Assembly: GCA_002887195.1 (NCBI GenBank)
Contig: PJAB01001228.1
Coordinates: 1-16,185 of the forward strand
Source of the DNA: Chrysochromulina parva
Taxonomy: Eukaryota; Haptophyta; Prymnesiales; Chrysochromulinaceae
DNA length: 16,185 bases
Reading direction: 5' to 3'
Position numbers and translations under genes: made by a program. Position 1 is the stretch's first letter; every line of letters begins with the position of its first letter. Shown here in pieces: positions 15,323 to 16,185 of this stretch. The notes under the pieces were generated by a model. The model was not told where the DNA came from. It made no database searches and saw only the letters and a program-made list of their open reading frames with translations.

Positions 15323-16185
<863 letters not shown>

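Overview
This is nuclear DNA of a GC-rich unicellular eukaryote, most likely a photosynthetic microalga. A haptophyte is my best guess, but that is inference and not proven by the sequence. Eukaryotic signs are near-canonical calmodulin, a kinesin motor, WW/RRM and CCCH zinc-finger proteins, and short GT-AG introns (about 100-250 nt) whose removal restores conserved motifs exactly. No prokaryotic operon signals, rRNA, tRNA or CRISPR were seen.

Layout. 1-112: tandem CTCGACA repeat. 425-970 (-): hypothetical protein, probably the 3' part of a gene. 1050-4382: a unit bounded by perfect 35-bp inverted repeats that holds one 986-codon gene (+) for a Golgi-type glycosyltransferase; the stop codon abuts the right repeat. 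4422-5762 (+): two-pass membrane protein with a cysteine-rich LNR-like ectodomain. 5775-6003: degenerate copy of part of the neighbouring kinesin gene, followed by about 0.9 kb without a gene. 6941-10530 (-): one three-exon gene for a kinesin with an N-terminal motor and C-terminal kinesin-light-chain-type TPRs. It looks like two genes until a 249-nt intron, nearly filled by a 62-bp minisatellite, is removed. 10932-12341 (-): CCCH plus CCHC zinc-finger protein. 12777-13832 (-): pirin. 14378-15322 (-): WW plus RRM protein with one intron. 15796-16185 (+): calmodulin, cut by the window end.

The genes do not form an obvious pathway. The most notable points are: (i) the inverted-repeat-bounded glycosyltransferase, which looks like a captured gene in a non-autonomous transposon, with a third related repeat at 12563; (ii) the kinesin-TPR fusion, where motor and light-chain-like cargo domain share one polypeptide; (iii) kinesin intron 1, whose 5' end resembles the start of the following exon and whose two splice junctions are both AG|GT, suggesting intron birth by tandem duplication; and (iv) a degenerate copy of the kinesin exon 3 a kilobase away.
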